Positions 59,867-64,000 of a DNA stretch of 64,000 nt are shown one piece after another. This DNA is from Pseudomonas putida (GTDB lineage: Bacteria > Pseudomonadota > Gammaproteobacteria > Pseudomonadales > Pseudomonadaceae): assembly GCF_004357765.1 (NCBI RefSeq), contig NZ_SMTE01000012.1:62001-126000 (forward strand), read 5' to 3'. The translations under genes and the position numbers were made by a program. The notes under the pieces were generated by a model that made no database searches, was not told the DNA's origin, and saw nothing but the letters and a program-made list of their open reading frames with translations. Position 1 is the first letter of the stretch. The number at the start of each line of letters is the position of its first letter.

Positions 59867-59947
59867 AACGCATCACCGCCCGCGTCCGGCACGGCCGGCG
59901 CCAGCAACACATCAATCTGCCGCCCAGCGGCTTGGGAGGTATCGGCA

Positions 59948-60307
59948 ATGGCCGAGCAAAAGACGGGAGCCGCGAAGCACTCTGCCGACTACCGGGACCG
60001 CAAGAAGAAGAAGGCCGAGAAGCTCGGAATCGAGGTGGTGAGCATCACGATGCCTGCAGGGATCAAGAAAGCACTTGCCGCCGAGATCAAGCGCCACGGC
60101 TACAAGCAGGTGCAGGAACTGTGGCAGGACCTGGCCTTGTCGTGGATTGCGCAGGATCCTGAAGAGCGTGCGCGCCGACTTGAACGACCTGACGCGCCAG
60201 CTTTTTACATATCGCCAAAGCTAGCGCGTCAGTTCGAATCGGCAAGCATTGCGGAACTGAAGCGCGACCCAGGTGACGAGATCAGGCCGCCAGAATTCGA
60301 TCTATAA
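59948..60307 (+). CDS. Early prophage protein, possible DNA-binding
   Basis: Protein of 119 aa with GGGAGG upstream. The N-terminus is strongly basic (YRDRKKKKAEKLG), followed by a strand-helix-helix pattern (IEVVSITMPAGIKKALAAEIKRHGYKQVQELWQDL) that resembles ribbon-helix-helix proteins, then an acidic end. An overlapping frame from 59863 is rejected. Role unknown. Confidence 0.65.
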   Translation: MAEQKTGAAKHSADYRDRKKKKAEKLGIEVVSITMPAGIKKALAAEIKRHGYKQVQELWQDLALSWIAQDPEERARRLERPDAPAFYISPKLARQFESASIAELKRDPGDEIRPPEFDL

Positions 60308-60551
60308 CCGATCGCCCCATTGAGAAGGCTGAAACCTGTGCCTGGAAGACGTCGGCGTACTCGCCTTTCAGATTTTCTCGCGTGCCAGATAGCTCTTGCC
60401 CGTCCTTGAAGATGGCAAGCGTCACCGCATAGTGCTGCATCGGACACGATGGATCGTCCCGATTCGTTTTGATTGGGCCAGTTATCCGGGTCCGGATTTC
60501 GTGGTCGAGGTAGTCCTCGAAGTCTTGTCGGTGCGTTGGTTCGAGCGACAT
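60282..60551 (-). CDS. Small minus-strand prophage protein
   Basis: Protein of 89 aa with AGGAG before the ATG at 60551. Acidic N-terminus (RQDFEDYLDHEIRTR), then a strand (HYAVTLAIFKDGQELSG) and a helix. It converges on the early operon gene with a 26-base overlap. It opens a pocket of minus-strand accessory genes. No family recognised. Confidence 0.6.
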   Translation of the reverse strand: MSLEPTHRQDFEDYLDHEIRTRITGPIKTNRDDPSCPMQHYAVTLAIFKDGQELSGTRENLKGEYADVFQAQVSAFSMGRSVIDRILAA

Positions 60552-60692
60552 TCAGACACTCCTGTACCCGGCCCCATGCCGGTCACCCGTAATACCCCAT
60601 CCCAAACCAAATTGCCACCATGCCGCATCCGGCCACTGAGCGACAAATACATGTGCCCCCAACCGGAGGGGAACTATAAACAAGAGGCTAAG

Positions 60693-61058
60693 TCAACTCG
60701 GTTGAGGCCCTAGGAAAGCGGTGATTACACCTGCTACTACAGCAGTTCCGACCTCTTTGCCAAACGCAGCGAGTCTAGTCAGAGCCGAGGTTTTGTCTTC
60801 AGTTTCGGACGAGGCAAGCTCTTGAAGGATGGACGTGAGCGAAACGGATTCTTCGGCTGAAAGCGTCCCTAACAACGGGGTTATCTCCGCTAAAAAAGCG
60901 TTGAGTTTATTGTGATCAACGTAGATCTGAGCATTGATAAGCTCAGCTGACATATTGAACCCTTTGTTACCCTCAATGAGGACATCCGCTGTATGCGGAG
61001 CACTCAATTCTAAAAGAGTGGTCCCATTGATCACTGTGTTGTTCGTAATTCTGATCAA
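60693..61058 (-). CDS. Accessory prophage protein with TTG start, unknown function
   Basis: Protein of 121 aa if started at TTG 61058, which has AAGGAG upstream; no ATG fits. The first half is beta-like with evenly spaced Asn (ITNNTVINGTTLLEL, ADVLIEGNKGFNM, AQIYVDHNKL), the second helical, ending in a hydrophobic segment (VGTAVVAGVITAFLG). Lower GC than neighbours. Alternative: a longer frame from 61127. Confidence 0.55.
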   Translation of the reverse strand: MIRITNNTVINGTTLLELSAPHTADVLIEGNKGFNMSAELINAQIYVDHNKLNAFLAEITPLLGTLSAEESVSLTSILQELASSETEDKTSALTRLAAFGKEVGTAVVAGVITAFLGPQPS

Positions 61059-61143
61059 AATCTTTTCGCTCCTTGATACGGCGAATCGCCGCTCTCCTGT
61101 AATAGCCCATAGCCACCGCCTTTTCAAATCGCGCTGCCCGCCA

Positions 61144-61421
61144 GCGCCTTCCCCTATTCAACGACAGGATCGGCGCCAAGGCCTTTTCGGTAGCGGGCAA
61201 TCGCGATGATCTGGCGCAGGCAGATGGCCATTTCCTTCTTCAGATGGTCATCCGGAAGACCGATCTTTTTCAGCATTGCCTGGGCTTCTTCCTCGATCGA
61301 GGCAAGGGCCTCGGTATCGCTTTTCAGTGTCATGGCGACCTCCTCCAGGTCGAGTCAGCCATGAATTGATAGCTCACCAGAACAATGCGCGCCAACTACG
61401 GCGCCTTCCCCTATTCAACGA
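61144..61421. repeat. 21-bp direct repeat flanking a small gene
   Basis: An identical 21-bp sequence beginning GCGCCTTCCCC and ending TTCAACGA occurs at 61144-61164 and 61401-61421, 257 bp apart. The gene at 61154-61333 lies between. A degenerate version may lie near 62767. It could be a recombination scar or a repeated regulatory element. Confidence 0.75.
61154..61333 (-). CDS. Small helical protein, unknown function
   Basis: A 59-aa frame with an excellent ribosome site (GGAGGAGG, 5 bases before ATG 61333). Entirely helical: TEALASIEEEAQAMLKKIGL, then DDHLKKEMAICLRQIIAIAR. It is flanked by copies of a 21-bp direct repeat. Size and shape would suit an antitoxin-like or regulatory peptide, but no evidence decides. 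Confidence 0.65.
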   Translation of the reverse strand: MTLKSDTEALASIEEEAQAMLKKIGLPDDHLKKEMAICLRQIIAIARYRKGLGADPVVE

Positions 61422-61465
61422 TAACGCCTCCCCGGCGAGGGCGGCGCCTGCAATGGAGATTGCCC

Positions 61466-61645
61466 ATGAACCCCTACCAGATCAATGGGCCGGCGCAGAT
61501 CGGTGTCAGTGGTGGCCGCACCAGCGGGCACATGCTCTGGAAAATACTGGAGGCCCACGGCGGCAAGCTACCGGCAGACGTGCACGCCTTCTTCCAGAAC
61601 ACCGGCAAGGCGGAATTCCTGTGCCATATCATTCTCCTGGCATAA
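61466..61645 (+). pseudogene. Truncated PAPS-reductase-like gene
   Basis: The frame MNPYQINGPAQIGVSGGRTS then MLWKILEAHGGKLP and AFFQNTGK is the N-terminus of the phosphoadenosine phosphosulfate reductase-like (PP-loop, SGGRTS) proteins common in Pseudomonas phages, normally over 200 aa. After about 50 residues homology stops and the frame ends at 61645, next to an accessory minus-strand gene. It is a remnant. Confidence 0.75.
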
Positions 61646-61664
61646 AAAACCGCCGAATAGGATT

Positions 61665-61976
61665 TTACTGTTTCGTTGGCTCAATTATGTTCCAGTAACA
61701 ATCAGAGTACGCGGTGTTTCTAAAATCAAAAACCACCTTTCGCTTACCTTCTGAGCTAACCACTACAGGCGCGGTATACGCTTTAACGACCATGGCATCA
61801 GAGAACCTGTTCTTGTCCCCGACAGAGGACATGGCGTCTTCCAGTAGGTCACCCCTCTGCCGAGCCTCCATAGCCTCGCCAGCCACGGCAGAGATCTTCT
61901 TGCAGGTTTCCTCGCCACTCGCGGCAAAGGTAAGTGTAGAAACGGACGCGAGAGCAGCAATCAGCAAGACTCGATT
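61665..61976 (-). CDS. Exported accessory protein, unknown function
   Basis: Protein of 103 aa from ATG 61976 (TGGAGA upstream) with a signal peptide (MNRVLLIAALASVSTLTFAA). The mature part has two Cys (EETCKKI, YSDCYWN) likely to pair, a helix (AVAGEAMEARQRGDLLEDAM) and a strand-rich end. Periplasmic. It seems to have inserted where the PAPS-reductase-like gene was cut, so it is a moron candidate. The 61977-62240 stretch upstream shows no gene. Confidence 0.65.
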   Translation of the reverse strand, partial: NRVLLIAALASVSTLTFAASGEETCKKISAVAGEAMEARQRGDLLEDAMSSVGDKNRFSDAMVVKAYTAPVVVSSEGKRKVVFDFRNTAYSDCYWNIIEPTKQ

Positions 61977-62240
61977 CATGACGTTCTCCATTAAAATCGC
62001 CTGCAATCTACTGTGCGTGGCGAAAAACGAGCCCAGGTAGCCCAGCCGCTCGGACTATCACTACCCATCCAAATTACTCACGCGAAGGGCACGGATATGC
62101 CCGAGGATTAGAAGCGAAGATTTGCTGAGGCGCTCAGCGCACAACGGCAGGAAGCGACGGACCCGAGCCAGCTGCGAAAAGCACAGGCGGGGCCTCTATC
62201 AATGTCCGCTAAGATGTGGGCCGGCATCGCCCCCGTTCAA

Positions 62241-62471
62241 CTACTCAAGTGGGCGCTTGTGATGGCTATAACGCTCGGCATTGGATGACCGCGATGAGTC
62301 CGGCGGGCCTTGTCTTTGACCGCCTCGAAAGGGCCGGATTTTGATGTAATCGTCACGTTCCTCTGGGTGTGCTCTTTTGTTCACATCGTCTCGACCGCTT
62401 GGAGAACCATCACTTTCAGATGGCTTGTTACTCAGCCTGTCACTCTCTATCCCATACCTATCTCTGGTCAT
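62241..62471 (-). CDS. Possible small hydrophilic protein
   Basis: A 76-aa frame from ATG 62471 with GAGAGGTG before it. Composition is extreme: many Arg, Ser, Asp, few hydrophobic residues, probably disordered. An 84-codon plus-strand frame (62310-62564) overlaps. The ribosome site favours this one but evidence is weak. Confidence 0.4.
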   Translation of the reverse strand: MTRDRYGIESDRLSNKPSESDGSPSGRDDVNKRAHPEERDDYIKIRPFRGGQRQGPPDSSRSSNAERYSHHKRPLE

Positions 62472-62812
62472 ACACACCTCTCAATGCTCAGAAGTTCTGA
62501 GCAAATCAAGTATGCGCTGATAACAATCAAAGAAATTTTTTATCAGACCACCGGACATAGCTAAATAAAATTTATAAGCACCGCTATCGCTCGAGTGCTA
62601 CGGATGACGTGATATTCAAAAAGCTGACGATCGATCTGTGTCGGTGCGAGATCGTCGGCGAAACAAACGCGCTGGACTACTGCTGTGACGAAGTGGCTGA
62701 TCAGTTTGAGCTTGTGAAGACGTCCCGACGACTGGAGTACAAAAGTACTCCGATCAGCTGTAACCCCTCTCCCCTCTATTCACTGCCGCGATATGGCGGC
62801 CAAGGAATCCGT
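62472..62812. other. Low-confidence stretch before the next early gene
   Basis: AT-rich to 62580, then an open frame from GTG 62609 that runs in phase into the 62813 gene. Its translation (LTIDLCRCEIVGETNALDYCCDEVADQFEL) looks protein-like but has no clear ribosome site; it may be an N-terminal extension or a fused remnant. A GGAGTAC/GTACTCC hairpin lies at about 62737-62754. Confidence 0.4.
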
Positions 62813-63343
62813 ATGCCCAGCGCACAAACGGCGGCACGTTGGTGCCCGGACGAATGCCCGATAACAGGCCGCAAGTTCTTCATGTGGATCGAGCACCCCG
62901 ATGACGGGATGGTTCCGACCTACGGTGGTCCTTTCGACAGCTACACGATCCCCGTCCGTGACGGCGACGAAGGCTTCTGCTGCGAACGCTTCGATCATGA
63001 CCTGGGCGGCTGGCGTGATAGCGAAATCGTCGGGCTCAAGCTGATCGACGACCAGAGCGACGAATGCGAACACGGTCAAGTGGCCGAGATGCAAGCAGAA
63101 CTGGCAGCTCGAGATGAACTGATCGATCAGTTGCGCAGCGGCTACGTCTTCGAGACCGGGCCTTACGAAGTGGAGCTTAGCGATGCCCAGTGGTCCGCTG
63201 CGCTAGGCGTCTTCGAGAACTACAACATGGGCGATGACAAGCACTTCGTCTTCCTGGAAGAGCAAGGGCGCGGGGTGATTAGCGAAATCCTGATCGAGAT
63301 CGGCGTCGCCCAGGCGCCTGATGCTGATGAGGTGCGCGAATGA
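62813..63343 (+). CDS. Early prophage protein, unknown function
   Basis: Protein of 176 aa from the ATG at 62813 (AAGGAA upstream). The N-terminal half is Cys- and aromatic-rich (ARWCPDECPITGRKFFMWIEHPDDGMVPTYGGP), then a coiled helix (AEMQAELAARDELIDQL) and an acidic C-terminus. An in-phase frame upstream could lengthen it to 244 aa. It overlaps the following gene by 4 bases. No family recognised. Confidence 0.65.
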   Translation: MPSAQTAARWCPDECPITGRKFFMWIEHPDDGMVPTYGGPFDSYTIPVRDGDEGFCCERFDHDLGGWRDSEIVGLKLIDDQSDECEHGQVAEMQAELAARDELIDQLRSGYVFETGPYEVELSDAQWSAALGVFENYNMGDDKHFVFLEEQGRGVISEILIEIGVAQAPDADEVRE

Positions 63344-63609
63344 CCCGCCTCGCCCTCTGCCTCCTGCTGCTGGCCACCGGCGCCAGCGCGGACCCACGCG
63401 AAACCCGGCCACTGCCTTACAGCGCCCAGGTCTACCACGACGATCAGCGCGGCGTGACCTGCTGGCAGTTCTCGAATGGACTGAGCTGCATCCCCGACAG
63501 CCATCTCCAGGCCGGCAACGAGCGCGAGCTCTCCCCGCACGAAACCCAACCCGAACCTACACCCGCTACGGCGCCTGGGCGCTGGATTGATGAGAGGTAT
63601 CAGCTGTGA
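63340..63609 (+). CDS. Small exported prophage protein
   Basis: Protein of 89 aa with a signal peptide (MTRLALCLLLLATGASA). The mature part has Cys in VTCWQFSNGLSCIP, likely a disulfide, and a Pro/Glu-rich tail. Exported early-gene products are unusual and may alter the host envelope. Overlaps both neighbours by 4 bases. Confidence 0.68.
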   Translation: MTRLALCLLLLATGASADPRETRPLPYSAQVYHDDQRGVTCWQFSNGLSCIPDSHLQAGNERELSPHETQPEPTPATAPGRWIDERYQL

Positions 63610-63914
63610 GCAAGTATCGCAAAGGTCAGCTTTACACCCGTCGCATGCGCCCGTCCGACGATACCGACAGTTGGCGCCTGGCAATGCGCCTGGCGTTCTA
63701 CACCACGATGCTGCGCAGTGGCGATTACAAGAGCGCATACGTGCTCTGCCGCCACGGTGTGAAAGGGATCATGGAAGTTGGTCGGAGCCGGAAGGACCTG
63801 ACCTCAACCCTATTCATGTCCGGTTGCCGCAACTTCAAAGATATCCAGCGCAAGAACAAGTTCAGCAACATCGAGCGCGCCAAAGCGGCCAAGGCAAAGC
63901 AGGTAGCACCATGA
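63606..63914 (+). CDS. Early prophage protein, unknown function
   Basis: Protein of 102 aa, basic: SKYRKGQLYTRRMRPSDDTDSWRLAMRLAFYTTMLRSGDYKSAYVLCRHGV, then SRKDLTSTLFMSGCRNFKDIQ and a Lys/Ala-rich end. Might bind nucleic acid. Overlaps the signal-peptide gene and the NinX-like gene by 4 bases each. Confidence 0.65.
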   Translation: MSKYRKGQLYTRRMRPSDDTDSWRLAMRLAFYTTMLRSGDYKSAYVLCRHGVKGIMEVGRSRKDLTSTLFMSGCRNFKDIQRKNKFSNIERAKAAKAKQVAP

Positions 63915-64000
63915 CTGACCTGATCGAAGTGAAGACCAGCGATCTTTCTGGCGAGGCGCTTGGATGGTCCGTGGGCAAGGCTGAGGGACTGGAAGTGTTC
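63911..64000 (+). CDS. NinX-like protein (DUF2591), partial
   Basis: The first 30 codons read MTDLIEVKTSDLSGEALGWS then VGKAEGLEVF, which is the typical start of DUF2591 phage proteins (NinX-type). The frame continues past the right edge of the window, so the end cannot be given. Confidence 0.75.
   Translation, partial: MTDLIEVKTSDLSGEALGWSVGKAEGLEVF

Larger units (their letters stand above)
28386..64000. mobile_element. Lambdoid siphovirus prophage (continues beyond the window)
   Basis: It has a tRNA-Cys attachment fragment at the left, then a continuous set of tail, head, packaging, lysis, replication and immunity genes in lambda-like order on the minus strand, and a rightward early operon on the plus strand. 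The head module is HK97-like (portal, protease, capsid, P27-type TerS). All essential frames seem open, so it may be functional. The last frame, NinX-like, runs off the end at 64,000. Confidence 0.95.

Noticed and set aside
59863-60162. Plus-strand frame overlapping the 59948 gene
   Set aside because: Its second half is the out-of-frame reading of a gene with a strong ribosome site and better composition; only the first 28 codons could be separate.
60973-61200. Minus-strand frame containing MGYYRRAAIRRIKERKDF
   Set aside because: Overlaps the start of the TTG gene and the end of the 59-aa gene; no ribosome site as good as theirs. Kept only as a remote possibility.
62310-62564. 84-codon plus-strand frame
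   Set aside because: No ribosome site, odd composition, overlaps the minus-strand frame that has one; neither is well supported.

Overview
The window looks like part of the chromosome of a Pseudomonas putida-group bacterium. It is GC-rich, carries REP hairpins of the P. putida type, and has a gene order (ahpCF, gor, galU, modABC, csrA, a PAS chemoreceptor, then a prophage beside a tRNA-Cys) that I associate with P. putida genomes. All family calls are made by reading motifs; no database was searched.

Bases 1-28,380 are core chromosome: tRNA-Val, a PuuB-like flavoprotein oxidase, a C39-peptidase-like lipoprotein that has lost its catalytic Cys and His, a TerC membrane protein, nhaR, sstT, yceH, the peroxide and thiol defence genes ahpC, ahpF and gor, galU, a diheme cytochrome pair resembling thiosulfate dehydrogenase (tsdBA), small conserved proteins, a nitronate monooxygenase-like enzyme, the molybdate transporter modABC, a type IB topoisomerase, csrA/rsmA, a histidine kinase/KaiC-like ATPase/single REC-domain operon, tRNA-Leu, DoxX, a CigR-like protein and a soluble PAS-PAS chemoreceptor.

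From about 28,386 to beyond the right edge lies a lambdoid siphovirus prophage. Its left boundary is the displaced 3' half of a tRNA-Cys gene, so the other att site and the rebuilt tRNA should lie beyond base 64,000. From left to right: an SOS-box gene, Rz/Rz1 spanins, tail fibre and tail tip genes, the tape measure, G/GT chaperones with a lambda-type GGGAAAG slippery site, an HK97-type head module, terminases, HNH endonuclease, holin, a gene in the Q position, an internally placed integrase, VRR-NUC and DUF1364 nucleases, DnaC-like and O-like replication proteins with iteron-like repeats, cro, cI, a second SOS-box gene, and a rightward early operon broken up by accessory genes on the opposite strand.

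The immunity region is the most informative part. Three 16-bp operator-like sites lie between cro and cI, and three more of the same consensus lie about 1.15 kb away beyond cI. In each cluster a TTGAC(T/C)-17-bp promoter overlaps one operator. This is the lambda OR/OL plan. Between cI and the distal cluster sits a small gene with a perfect CTGT-N8-ACAG LexA box. Accessory (moron) candidates are a superinfection-immunity-like membrane protein with its own promoter and terminator inside the tail operon, an SMR/EamA-like four-helix membrane protein in the PL leader, and a pocket of unknown minus-strand genes at 60.3-62.5 kb next to a truncated PAPS-reductase-like gene.
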